DNA from: an uncultured Hyphomonadaceae bacterium | Lineage (GTDB): Bacteria > Pseudomonadota > Alphaproteobacteria > Caulobacterales > Maricaulaceae | Length of the DNA stretch: 64,000 nt | Direction: 5' to 3' | Assembly (NCBI GenBank): GCA_913058335.1 | Contig: CAJXPX010000018.1 | Span: 1-64,000 of the forward strand | In this document: piece by piece, positions 27,489-35,701 of the stretch | Layout of the letters: every line of letters begins with the position of its first letter | Numbering within the stretch: the first letter of the stretch is position 1 | Program-made: the position numbers and the translations under genes | Notes under the pieces: generated by a model | Database searches by the model: none | Told to the model about the DNA's origin: nothing | Seen by the model: the letters and a program-made list of their open reading frames with translations, nothing else

Positions 27489-27514
27489 GGGGCAGAGTAA
27501 AAATGCTCTGCTCC
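27489..27514 (+). terminator. Hairpin after the TonB receptor gene
   Basis: GCAGAG (27492-27497) pairs with CTCTGC (27506-27511), with GG/CC extension, 18 bases after the stop codon. No U-tract follows, so it may be only a partial terminator or an mRNA 3' stabiliser. The rest of the 226-bp gap to the next gene shows nothing else. Confidence 0.4.
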
Positions 27515-27699
27515 AAAAGAACGGCAGCGGAATTTATTTTGTCGGTGTTACCGCTCTATAAAACTGCCAATTCCATACCGACTTTAGCTTTTGGCCATGC
27601 GGGCAAGCGAAACCTCGTGCGCTGGAATTAAATGAGTCTCAGTTTGAAGTTTCTTTTCGCTCCATAATTTTATGCAATTAAATCTATTGAGGCCTCACA

Positions 27700-29334
27700 A
27701 TGACAACCAAAACCAGTCCAGATTATGAAGTTGTGGTTATTGGGGCGGGTGTCACAGGGATTTATCAAACATATCTGATAGACAAAATTGGTCTGACGGT
27801 TCTCGGTATTGACGCTGCGCCTGATGTTGGCGGAACTTGGTTTTGGAATAGATACCCAGGGTGTCGACTAGATACGGAGAGTTACGCATACGGCTATTTC
27901 GCCCTTAAAGGGATTATGCCCGACTGGTCTTGGAGCGAAAGGTTTGCTGGTCAGCCCGAAATGCTCCGATATGTGAACGAAGCTGCAGATAAGATGGGCG
28001 TTCGAAAGCACTATCAATTTAAAACCAAAGTCATTTCAACTGTTTTCAATGAAGATGAAGAATTGTGGGTTGTAACTCTTGATGATGGGAAAAGTTTAAG
28101 CTGCAGATTTCTAATATCTGCTACGGGTCCGCTATCTGCATCGAATATGCCTTATTTCAAGGGGCTGAAGGATTTCAAAGGCAAAGCTTTCCATTCTTCA
28201 GATTGGCCCACAGATGAAAAAGGATTAGCAAAAAATACTGATTTCTCCGGGAAGAGAGTCGGTGTGATTGGTACTGGGGCAACCGGGGTTCAAATTATAC
28301 CTATTGTCGCGGAAACCGCTAAAGATCTTTTTGTTTTTCAACGGTCTCCTAATTGGTGTACGCCTCTCGGAAATACTCCCCTCTCCAAAGACGATATGGA
28401 ATTGATTCGAACCCGTTTCCCTACAATTTTAGAATATGTAAAGACCACTCCGACGGCTTTTCCATACCACCGGGATAAGCGAAAAGCGAGTGAAGTTACC
28501 GCAGAAGAACGGACGAAGATATTTGAGGATCTGTACAATGAGTCAGGTTATGGAATATGGCTGAGTAGTTTCAGGGATCTTCTATTGAGCCGAGAGTCAA
28601 ACCAGTTTTTGGCAAATTTTGTAGCTAAGAAAATAAGAGAGCGGGTGAAAGATCCGATAGTGGCGGAGAAGCTGATACCCGTGGATCATCCCTTTGGAGC
28701 GAAAAGGGTGCCGATGGAAACAAATTACTATGAAAGCTACAATCAAGACAATGTTCATTTGGTCGATATAAAATCAATCCCGATTAAAGAATTTACCGAA
28801 ACAGGTGTAACAATAGGTGAGGATCATTACGATCTAGACGTGATAATTTTTGCGACTGGTTTCGACGGCGTCACTGGATCTCTCGATCGAATTGACATTC
28901 GCGGTCATGACGGATTACGGTTAGTGGAGGCGTGGGAAGATGGACCTTCAACCTATCTTGGCTTGCAAGCCCGCGGCTTCCCTAACTTCTTCGCATTGGT
29001 TGGTCCTCACAATGGCTCCGCCTTTTGTAACGTAGGGGTTTGCGGCGCACTTCAGGCCGAATGGGTCACGCGTATGATCGAATACCTCAAAGATCGTGAT
29101 CTTACATATGCGCAGCCTTTGCAGTCTGCAGAAGATGAGTGGACGAAAGCTGTTTACGCAGACTTTGAACGCACACTTATGGCTGAAACAAATGCCTGGT
29201 GGGTTAAGGTGACGGAGAAACCTGACGGAACCATTGTACGAAGGACTTTAGTATATGTGGGGGGAGGGCCTGAATATCGCAAGCGATGCGAAGAAGTCGC
29301 TTACAACGATTATGAAGGTTTTGAACTTCACTAA
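27700..29334 (+). CDS. camG: Type I Baeyer-Villiger monooxygenase, OTEMO/CamG-like
   Basis: 544 residues with two Rossmann folds (GAGVTG at 15-20 for FAD, GTGATG at 191-196 for NADPH) and the Baeyer-Villiger fingerprint FKGKAFHSSDWP at 159-170. Throughout (for example GGTWFWNRYPGCRLDTESYA, HPFGAKRVPMETNYY, LVGPHNGSAFCNVGVCG) it agrees closely with what I remember of OTEMO, the 2-oxo-delta3-4,5,5-trimethylcyclopentenylacetyl-CoA monooxygenase of camphor degradation. That enzyme oxidises the CoA ester of the first ring-cleavage product of camphor to a lactone. A CoA ligase, a P450cam-like enzyme and a diketocamphane-monooxygenase-like gene nearby support the role. No alignment was run. Confidence 0.85.
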   Translation: MTTKTSPDYEVVVIGAGVTGIYQTYLIDKIGLTVLGIDAAPDVGGTWFWNRYPGCRLDTESYAYGYFALKGIMPDWSWSERFAGQPEMLRYVNEAADKMGVRKHYQFKTKVISTVFNEDEELWVVTLDDGKSLSCRFLISATGPLSASNMPYFKGLKDFKGKAFHSSDWPTDEKGLAKNTDFSGKRVGVIGTGATGVQIIPIVAETAKDLFVFQRSPNWCTPLGNTPLSKDDMELIRTRFPTILEYVKTTPTAFPYHRDKRKASEVTAEERTKIFEDLYNESGYGIWLSSFRDLLLSRESNQFLANFVAKKIRERVKDPIVAEKLIPVDHPFGAKRVPMETNYYESYNQDNVHLVDIKSIPIKEFTETGVTIGEDHYDLDVIIFATGFDGVTGSLDRIDIRGHDGLRLVEAWEDGPSTYLGLQARGFPNFFALVGPHNGSAFCNVGVCGALQAEWVTRMIEYLKDRDLTYAQPLQSAEDEWTKAVYADFERTLMAETNAWWVKVTEKPDGTIVRRTLVYVGGGPEYRKRCEEVAYNDYEGFELH

Positions 29335-29389
29335 GATCAATGGAATTTCTACGAAAGCTTTAAAATTGTAATCAATTTAAAAGTAGATA

Positions 29390-29426
29390 CCCAACCTTGC
29401 TGAATTTTTTAACTCACAAGGTTGGG
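29390..29426. terminator. Bidirectional hairpin between convergent genes
   Basis: CCCAACCTTG (29390-29399) is perfectly complementary to CAAGGTTGGG (29417-29426), lying between the stops of the monooxygenase (29334) and the leftward SDR gene (29440). A T-run lies in the loop rather than after the stem. The convergent placement supports a shared terminator. Confidence 0.55.
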
Positions 29427-29439
29427 CCTTAAACAAATT

Positions 29440-30210
29440 TTAGCGAACGGATATCAATCCGCCGTCAACGGGGATGAGCTGCCCTGTGATAAACCGCGAC
29501 CCGTCACCGGCTAAAAATACCATTACGGGCGCAAGGTCTTTATCTGCATCGCCAAATTTACCGCCTAAGGGAATTTGCTCAGCAGTCGCTTTGTCGTGTG
29601 CTGCAAGGTCTTCTTTTGAAAGGGCTTCTCTGAAGCGCGCATACATAGGAGTCACGATGTAGGGGAGTACTGCATTTAGACGAATACCCTTTTCCCCCCA
29701 TTCACGAGCGACGCTTCGTGTCCAAGCGTGAACAGCTGCTTTTGATGCTCCGTAAACAGCATTGTTTATCTCGGCCGTTAACCCGGATTCCGAGCCAAAG
29801 TTAATTATAGAGCCTCCTTCTGTCATATGACGATAGGCTGCACCATTCGTGTAGATCGTACCATTCATGTTTACCTTGAAGAGCCACTCTAAAGTTTCAT
29901 CCGGTACTTCATGCGTTGGTGCATGTCGGTGAACCCCCGCGATATTTGCTAAAACATCTAGTCCGCCCATTTGATCTGCGGCTTCGTCAAAGGCGGTATC
30001 GACTTCTTCGCGATTAGAGACATCGCACTTAAGAAAAAAGGCTGACCCCGGAGTGTCTTTATTGGCATTTTGGACCGCAGCATTGCCCATCTCTGTGTTC
30101 ACATCCATAGCGGCGACTTGAGCGCCAGCGGCAACATATGCTCGAAGCGTTGATTCCCCAATGCCTTGAGCGCACCCCGTGACAATTATTTTTTTATTCT
30201 TCAGTTCCAT
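29440..30210 (-). CDS. Short-chain dehydrogenase/reductase
   Basis: The ATG at 30210 follows AAAGGA at good spacing; the 32-residue upstream extension of the frame looks non-coding. The 256-residue product has the classic SDR motifs TGCAQGIG (cofactor glycines), NIAG (usually NNAG), a catalytic Ser in NFGSESG and YGASK. The Asp at the end of beta-2 (AMDVN) suggests NAD preference. In this block it could oxidise a hydroxy intermediate of the terpenoid pathway or a 3-hydroxyacyl-CoA; the exact step is unknown. Confidence 0.8.
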   Translation of the reverse strand: MELKNKKIIVTGCAQGIGESTLRAYVAAGAQVAAMDVNTEMGNAAVQNANKDTPGSAFFLKCDVSNREEVDTAFDEAADQMGGLDVLANIAGVHRHAPTHEVPDETLEWLFKVNMNGTIYTNGAAYRHMTEGGSIINFGSESGLTAEINNAVYGASKAAVHAWTRSVAREWGEKGIRLNAVLPYIVTPMYARFREALSKEDLAAHDKATAEQIPLGGKFGDADKDLAPVMVFLAGDGSRFITGQLIPVDGGLISVR

Positions 30211-30326
30211 GAAATCGGTCCTTTCTGTGTAATCCGATATAGTTATATCTAAAGGTTCAGAGCTTAGCCGCCGAAACAGCCTTGATGGATTTATCATCTC
30301 TGCCATTTTGGAAGCCTTCAGACTTA

Positions 30327-30506
30327 CTATGCTTCAGAGGCTTCTTCTGTGTTTATAGTAATCCAGATGTCGTTGTCGGTGTTAATGCGCTCCCAAGAGT
30401 TAGCTGGGTGGTGCTCCATGTCTTGGTTAATTGCATTCAGTATGTCAGGGCGGTTTAGCCACCCTTCAGCAACATGGTTTGAGACATTTGGTGCAACACT
30501 TGGCAT
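30327..30506 (-). CDS. Possible 59-residue acidic small protein
   Basis: A short leftward frame between the two SDR genes, starting 17 bases after the upstream SDR stop. It opens [20 protein letters not shown] and ends [11 protein letters not shown]. The sequence has no low-complexity signs and the gap would otherwise be unusually long for this tightly packed operon. No family recognised and the ribosome-binding site is weak, so it may equally be non-coding or the tail of a lost gene. Confidence 0.35.
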   Translation of the reverse strand: MPSVAPNVSNHVAEGWLNRPDILNAINQDMEHHPANSWERINTDNDIWITINTEEASEA

Positions 30507-30523
30507 GAGACCAATCAGTTCGC

Positions 30524-31270
30524 CTAATGTGCCAACATTCCAGCATCTACAAGATGTTCGGAGCCAGTAATGTATGAGGATTCATCCGACGCCAAAAATA
30601 GTACAAGATTAGAAACTTCAATCGGGTCGGCAATCCGGCCAAGTGGGATTTCCGCTAAGGCATCCCCACCTGTTTCATCTGTGGCTTCTACCATCATCGG
30701 GGTTTGAATAAAGCCTGGATGCACCGAGTTAACACGAATGTTTTTCCTGCCATACTCAATCGCTGTGGCTTTGGTCATGCCGCGGACAGCAAATTTACTC
30801 GCGACATATGCCAAGCTAGGAAAACCATAATTTGCTGCGATACCTGCTATGGAAGAGATGTTCACAATTGACCCTTTGTTAGCCTCAACCATAGTTGGCA
30901 AAACAGCCCGCATTCCGTAAAAAACTGAATGTTGATTAATTTCGCAAACTTTATCATATCCAGAATCGTCTAATGTTTCGGTGTCAGCCATCGGGCCCAG
31001 AATGCCTGCATTATTAACTAAAATGTCTATAGTTCCAAAAGCGTCCTTGGTCTTAGTCACCAATTCATTCCATGAATCTGGATTTGTAACGTCATGCTCC
31101 ACAAAGAGGCTTGAGCTCCCTATTTCTTTCGCGAGTAACTTTCCGCCCTCTACATTGATATCTGAGAGAACGACCTTGGCGCCTTCTTTCGCAAATAGTC
31201 GAGAGTGAGATTCCCCCATCCCACGCGCAGCTCCTGTTATAATTGCAACTTTTCCCGATAGGCGACCCAT
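30524..31270 (-). CDS. Short-chain dehydrogenase/reductase
   Basis: 248 residues starting at an ATG with AGGAGGTTATT upstream. SDR motifs are complete: TGAARGMG at residues 12-19, NNAG, INISS with the catalytic Ser, YVASK and the C-terminal VDAG. It is transcribed leftwards from a promoter region shared with the alcohol dehydrogenase/P450 operon. A weak form of the block's palindrome (AATCTAAT-TGGA-GTTAAGAA, 31293-31312) lies in front of it. A dehydrogenase for hydroxylated terpenoid or beta-oxidation intermediates fits the context. Confidence 0.82.
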   Translation of the reverse strand: MGRLSGKVAIITGAARGMGESHSRLFAKEGAKVVLSDINVEGGKLLAKEIGSSSLFVEHDVTNPDSWNELVTKTKDAFGTIDILVNNAGILGPMADTETLDDSGYDKVCEINQHSVFYGMRAVLPTMVEANKGSIVNISSIAGIAANYGFPSLAYVASKFAVRGMTKATAIEYGRKNIRVNSVHPGFIQTPMMVEATDETGGDALAEIPLGRIADPIEVSNLVLFLASDESSYITGSEHLVDAGMLAH

Positions 31271-31480
31271 AATAACCTCCTAATTGTAAAATAATCTAAT
31301 TGGAGTTAAGAAGATATTAGGTGGGCTTTAAAGTCAAGGTTTGATTAGGGTTATCTCGTAGTCAAATAAATAAATTAAATTAATATTTTAATATAACCTT
31401 CAAAAACAACATCTTATTGAAGTAAATATTTGAGATTGTTACAAGTCTTTTCCCTTGGGTAGGGCAGGAAAAAGTTTAAC

Positions 31481-31510
31481 TTGCGAAATTTACCTAATTT
31501 ATGTTAGGCT
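31481..31510 (+). promoter_or_regulatory. Promoter and palindromic operator of the dehydrogenase-P450 operon
   Basis: TTGCGA (31481-31486) and TAGGCT (31505-31510) are spaced 18 bp. The operator TACCTAAT-TTAT-GTTAGGCT covers 31491-31510, with the same arrangement (half-site over the -10, 10 bp from -35 start to operator) as at 37601-37630. Repression by a TetR protein of the block is inferred. The start codon is 68 bp downstream. Confidence 0.6.
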
Positions 31511-31577
31511 GTAAAAAAGATACTTTTGGCATCTTCTAAAAGAGTCGAGAGTTCTTGAAACAAAAAGGGGATGATTT

Positions 31578-32660
31578 ATGCATGGTATAGCTTCAGTACT
31601 CGTAGAGAAGAATCGTCTTGAGACTTGGGGGGTCGATATTCACCCCCCTGAGCCAGGCGGCGCGTTAGTGCGGACGGTTTTAGGGGGAGTTTGCGGAAGC
31701 GATGTCCATATTGCATCGGGCGAAGCTGGCGAGATGCCTTTCCCTATTATTCTTGGTCACGAAGGCGTGGGGGAGATTACCCAACTAGGTGAGGGGGTAA
31801 CGACTGATTATGCCGGGGTGCCCGTAAAAACAGGGGACTTGGTTATTTGGTCGCCGATTGCCCTTTGCCATCGCTGCTATTCCTGCACTATTTTACAAGA
31901 GACGCCTTGTGAGAATAGTCAATTTTTTGAAAACGCATCAAAACCCAATTGGGGCAGTTATGCTGATTACGCTTGGCTTCCAAACAACATGCCATTTTAT
32001 CGATTGCCGGACGGTGCTATACCGGAGGCTGTTGCGGCTCTTGGTTGCGGCTTGCCAACCGCCTTACGAGGGTTTGATCGCTGTGGTCCAGTGGGCTTTG
32101 GGGATACAGTCGTCGTACAGGGCGCTGGGCCAGTAGGACTGTCGGCAGTGCTCGTGGCTGCGCAAGCCGGGGCCCGTGAGGTCATTATAATCGATGGCCC
32201 ACAAGTTCGACTGGATGCCGCAAAGAGTCTGGGAGCGACAGCCACTGTTTCACTTAACTTGTCGGCTGAAGAACGTAAAAGAAAGATATATGACCTCACA
32301 GGTAAGAATGGTCCGGATCTCGTGATTGAAGCAGCTGGTGTGCTTCCGGCTTTTCCAGAAGGGGTGGACATAAGCGGAAATCATGGACGTTACATTATTC
32401 TAGGTTTGTGGGGGGCCATCGGTACCCAGCCAATTCCGCCGCGCGAGTTAAGCACTAAAAATTTGACGATTGGAGGGGCGTCATTCCCTTCTCCCAAAAA
32501 TTACTATCAAGGAATGCAGTTTGCGGCGCGTATGCAAGAGCGTGTGCCACTTGCCGAATTAGTAAGTCATCGGTTTAGCATTGCAGAGGCTGGGGAGGCC
32601 CTTAAGGTGACTAAAAATGGCGTGGCTACAAAAGCTGTAATTGATCCGACAATTAAATAG
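31578..32660 (+). CDS. camD: Zinc-dependent alcohol dehydrogenase, 5-exo-hydroxycamphor dehydrogenase-like
   Basis: 360 residues, medium-chain dehydrogenase family. The catalytic zinc site is seen as GGVCGSDVH and GHEGVGEI. A four-cysteine structural zinc lobe is present (CHRCYSCTILQETPC, spacing C-x2-C-x2-C-x7-C), and the NAD fold carries GAGPVGLS. It sits 12 bases before a P450cam-like gene, the same order as camD-camC in Pseudomonas putida, where CamD oxidises 5-exo-hydroxycamphor to 2,5-diketocamphane. The length also fits. The substrate is inferred from synteny, and the symbol should be read as putative. Confidence 0.8.
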   Translation: MHGIASVLVEKNRLETWGVDIHPPEPGGALVRTVLGGVCGSDVHIASGEAGEMPFPIILGHEGVGEITQLGEGVTTDYAGVPVKTGDLVIWSPIALCHRCYSCTILQETPCENSQFFENASKPNWGSYADYAWLPNNMPFYRLPDGAIPEAVAALGCGLPTALRGFDRCGPVGFGDTVVVQGAGPVGLSAVLVAAQAGAREVIIIDGPQVRLDAAKSLGATATVSLNLSAEERKRKIYDLTGKNGPDLVIEAAGVLPAFPEGVDISGNHGRYIILGLWGAIGTQPIPPRELSTKNLTIGGASFPSPKNYYQGMQFAARMQERVPLAELVSHRFSIAEAGEALKVTKNGVATKAVIDPTIK

Positions 32661-32672
32661 GGGGATACTGCC

Positions 32673-33923
32673 ATGACTGAATTATCCGAAACTAACACTT
32701 CCAAGCACCGTACGCCTGTGCCCGATTACATTCCAAATGAGCTTGTTAGAGAGATCGACGCTTATGCACTTGATGGAATTGAGGAGGGGGTTCATGAGGC
32801 TTGGAAACGCGTACAACAACCCGATACGCCCCCACTCGTTTGGACGCCTCTTACTGGTGGGCACTGGATTGCCACACGTGGTGCCTTGATTAACGAGATC
32901 TACCGTAGTCCGGATCGATTTTCGAGTAAAGTTATATGGGTTCCAAGAGAGGCTGGTGAGGCCTATGAGATGGTTCCGACACGTATGGATCCACCTGAAC
33001 ACACTCCCTACAGGCAGGCAATTGATAAAGGGCTTAGCTTGGCGCAAATTCGTCAGGTCGAAGAAGATATACGCAGGGTCGCGAGTGAGTTGATAGACGG
33101 TTTTGCGGCTCAAGGGCATTGCGACTTTGCACGCGATTTCGCAGGAATTTTCCCAGTTAAAGTATTTTTAGCTCTTGCTGATCTCCCTATGGAAGATGCA
33201 GAAAAGCTTAATGAGCTTGCCAAGGAAATGACGCGTCCATCAGGAAAAACGCCTGAAGAACAAGGTCGATCATTGGCGCAGGCCAATAAGGGTTTCTTTG
33301 ATTATGTTGCGCCCATTATTGCCGAAAGACGGGGGGGTGAAGGCACAGACCTAATTACTCAAATGGTTAATAGTACGATTAACGGAGAGGCTATGCCCGA
33401 AGACAAAGCCTTAGGTCTTGTCTCTTTGCTTTTATTGGGTGGCTTGGATACGGTGGTAAATTTTCTAAGTTTCATGATGATCTATTTGGCGCGGCATCCA
33501 GAAGCTGTGAAAGAGTTGCGAGAAGAGCCGAAGAAATTACACCGTAGCGTGGAAGAAATGTTCCGTCGTTTCGGTGTTGTGTCTGATGCTCGATATGTTG
33601 TTAAGGACATGGAGTATTATGGAACCAAATTGAAGGAGGGAGATTTAATTCTCTTGCCCACTGTGTTGCATGGGCTTGATGATGATCAGCATGAAGATCC
33701 TATGAAGCTGAATTTTTCTCGACGTAATGTGGCGCATTCTACTTTTGCGCAAGGCCCGCACAGATGTGCTGGTATGCATCTAGCTCGTATGGAAGTCGTG
33801 GTGATGTTGCAGGAATGGTTGAGTCGCATACCAGAATTTTCTATGAAAAAGGGCGCAGTTCCAGAGTATCACTCAGGGATTGTCGCTGCGGTAGAGAACG
33901 TTCCACTCGTCTGGAAAGTGTGA
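32673..33923 (+). CDS. camC: Cytochrome P450, P450cam (CYP101)-like
   Basis: 416 residues. Heme ligand C365 lies in [14 protein letters not shown], the I-helix acid-alcohol pair is D259-T260 ([12 protein letters not shown]), and ExxR is in VEEMFRRFG. It follows P450cam closely through GGHWIATRG and [19 protein letters not shown]98 corresponds to P450cam Tyr96, which hydrogen-bonds the camphor carbonyl; T103 matches Thr101; V303, D305 and R307 match Val295, Asp297 and Arg299. Differences at the pocket are W89 for Phe87, M100 for Phe98 and Leu for Val247. It should hydroxylate a camphor-like bicyclic ketone. It needs a 2Fe-2S ferredoxin and reductase; neither is encoded here. Confidence 0.88.
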   Translation: MTELSETNTSKHRTPVPDYIPNELVREIDAYALDGIEEGVHEAWKRVQQPDTPPLVWTPLTGGHWIATRGALINEIYRSPDRFSSKVIWVPREAGEAYEMVPTRMDPPEHTPYRQAIDKGLSLAQIRQVEEDIRRVASELIDGFAAQGHCDFARDFAGIFPVKVFLALADLPMEDAEKLNELAKEMTRPSGKTPEEQGRSLAQANKGFFDYVAPIIAERRGGEGTDLITQMVNSTINGEAMPEDKALGLVSLLLLGGLDTVVNFLSFMMIYLARHPEAVKELREEPKKLHRSVEEMFRRFGVVSDARYVVKDMEYYGTKLKEGDLILLPTVLHGLDDDQHEDPMKLNFSRRNVAHSTFAQGPHRCAGMHLARMEVVVMLQEWLSRIPEFSMKKGAVPEYHSGIVAAVENVPLVWKV

Positions 33924-33930
33924 AATTAGC

Positions 33931-34422
33931 ATGACAAGTACGATTGAGTCTTCGACATATAGGCAAATTTTAGGGCATTATCCGACGGGTATATGTGCAA
34001 TAACAGCCATTCAAGAAAACGGAACACCTACGGCGATGATCGTCGGTTCATTTACTTCTGTTTCTCTTGATCCGCCTTTGGTGGCTTTCCTGCCAAGTAA
34101 AACTTCTTCCAGCTGGAAAAAAATTGAAGGATGCAGTGGGTTCTGCGTGAATGTCTTGGCAGATGAGCAAGAAGACCTGTGCAGAACATTATCATCAAAA
34201 GATCCTGAGAAATTTAAAGATGTACCTCATCATCTTTCAAAGAGTGGGACGCCGATACTGGACGGCGCCTTGGCTTGGATAGATTGCAAGTTTCATGACA
34301 TCCATGAGGCCGGTGATCATTATATAGCGATTGGCGAGGTGCGGGAACTTGATATACATCATTCCGGCACGCCTTTATTATTTCATAAAGGCGCCTACGG
34401 AAAAATTTCGCCGTTGTTATAA
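33931..34422 (+). CDS. Flavin reductase (HpaC-like, FMN-binding split barrel)
   Basis: 163 residues, 7 bases after the P450 stop. The fold is marked by LGHYPTGICAITA, the flavin-contacting stretch SFTSVSLDPPLVAFLPSKTSSSW, FCVNVLADEQEDLC, and the late HYIAIGEV and PLLFHKGAYG. Such enzymes reduce free FMN or FAD with NAD(P)H and pass it to a two-component monooxygenase. The luciferase-family monooxygenases of this block (37662 and 41430) need exactly such a partner, as the diketocamphane monooxygenases do. Confidence 0.85.
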   Translation: MTSTIESSTYRQILGHYPTGICAITAIQENGTPTAMIVGSFTSVSLDPPLVAFLPSKTSSSWKKIEGCSGFCVNVLADEQEDLCRTLSSKDPEKFKDVPHHLSKSGTPILDGALAWIDCKFHDIHEAGDHYIAIGEVRELDIHHSGTPLLFHKGAYGKISPLL

Positions 34423-34439
34423 CTTTTTTCTGTTATAAC
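34416..34439. terminator. Hairpin between convergent flavin reductase and ribBA genes
   Basis: GTTATAAC at 34416-34423 (overlapping the stop codon) can pair with GTTATAAC at 34432-34439, extended by CGTT/AACGG pairing with a bulge. The T-run is in the loop. A weak convergent terminator is likely. Confidence 0.4.
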
Positions 34440-34530
34440 GGCTGGCAACAAAGCCAACCCGATTTACATATAAACTTGATTGTCTATTGAGACGGATAGA
34501 ACGATTTTACCTCGCTCGCTCGCTAAATAA

Positions 34531-35667
34531 CTAACCTACTGAAACCTGAGCGCTATTCGCGTTCGGATCGCGTATAGGAAGTCTGTTAGTCACGGTTAGG
34601 CCGAAGCCTTCAAGGGCAGCAAGTTTAGCCTTGCTTGAGGTGAGCAGAGTCATTTCTCCAACACCTAGATCTAAAAGAATTTGAGCTCCAATTCCATAAT
34701 CGCGAGTTGCATAATTCATATGGTAATTTTTTCGCCCGCCTTCAATTCGTTTAGAAATGGAATCTATACTTGGGTCACGTACAAAAACAGCTACAGCAGG
34801 CCCCTCATGTGCGGCAATCGTTTGTAGGGCTTGGGGAACATATTCCGGATGCGCCGTTGACCAACCAAGCATGTCAGCTGTTAGGTCGATTTGGTGAACA
34901 CGTACTAAAGTATTTGAGTCAGGTTTCACATCTCCTTTAAAAAGTGCAATGTGTTCTCCGTTATCAATTAAGTTGCGATAAATGTTAATAGTAAGATCTC
35001 CCCCATAGAAACTATGAAAGGGAGCCGATGCAACTAGCTTTATGAGCTTTTCTGAACGGCGGCGATAAGCGATTAAATCTGCAATTGTTCCGACCTTTAA
35101 ACCATGTTTTTTCGCAAATTCCAGCAATTGTGGCAGCCGAGCCATAGTGCCATCATCATTCATGACCTCGCAAATCACACCTGCAGGAGTGAGCCCGGCA
35201 ATTCGGGAAATATCAACGGCGGCTTCCGTGTGACCCGCTCGAACTAACACGCCTCCATCTTTTGCTGTGAGCGGGAAGACGTGGCCGGGTGAGACAATAT
35301 CTTTCGCTGTTTTTGAGGGATCAACTGCAACAGCAATTGTATGAGCGCGATCTTTTGCTGAAATACCGGTTGTGACTCCTTCTAGGGCCTCTATCGAAAT
35401 GGTGAAGGCTGTGCCATGCCCCGATTGATTGTTGGACGTCATCGGAGGCAGATTTAATTGCTCCGCCCTTGCTTTGGTCATGGAGAGGCAAATTAATCCA
35501 CGAGCGTGTTTAGCCATAAAGTTTATCTGGTGAGGTGTCGCAAATTGCGCTGGAATTATGACGTCCCCCTCATTTTCTCGGTCATCTGCATCTACAAGAA
35601 TATACGGCAAACCATTTTTTGCGTCTTGTATGATGTCTTCAATTGTTGAGATGCCCGAGTGTGTCAT
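34531..35667 (-). CDS. ribB: RibBA-type protein: DHBP synthase with a degenerate GTP-cyclohydrolase II domain
   Basis: 378 residues. The N-terminal half (about 1-200) is an intact 3,4-dihydroxy-2-butanone-4-phosphate synthase: VDADDRENEGDVI acid loop, ISAKDRA, PGHVFPL and RAGHTEAAVD. The C-terminal half (about 205-365) has the GTP-cyclohydrolase II fold (TLVRVHQIDLTADMLG, RDYGIGAQILLDLGVGEMTL) but lacks the zinc-binding cysteine cluster, so it is probably not catalytic for GTP; this is common in alphaproteobacterial RibB. It makes the four-carbon unit of riboflavin. Finding it inside a block of five flavin-dependent enzymes suggests a private flavin supply. Confidence 0.88.
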   Translation of the reverse strand: MTHSGISTIEDIIQDAKNGLPYILVDADDRENEGDVIIPAQFATPHQINFMAKHARGLICLSMTKARAEQLNLPPMTSNNQSGHGTAFTISIEALEGVTTGISAKDRAHTIAVAVDPSKTAKDIVSPGHVFPLTAKDGGVLVRAGHTEAAVDISRIAGLTPAGVICEVMNDDGTMARLPQLLEFAKKHGLKVGTIADLIAYRRRSEKLIKLVASAPFHSFYGGDLTINIYRNLIDNGEHIALFKGDVKPDSNTLVRVHQIDLTADMLGWSTAHPEYVPQALQTIAAHEGPAVAVFVRDPSIDSISKRIEGGRKNYHMNYATRDYGIGAQILLDLGVGEMTLLTSSKAKLAALEGFGLTVTNRLPIRDPNANSAQVSVG

Positions 35668-35701
35668 AAACTTTTCTCTTTGAGTTTTTTACTGCGTATA
35701 A

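Noticed and set aside
30210-30306. Longer N-terminus for the SDR at 29440
   Set aside because: The extra 32 residues precede a well-placed AAAGGA and ATG at 30210 where SDR homology begins.
31578-34422. camA/camB-type ferredoxin reductase and ferredoxin in the P450 operon
   Set aside because: No 2Fe-2S cysteine pattern or FAD/NAD reductase of that type was found; the third gene is an FMN-binding split-barrel reductase.
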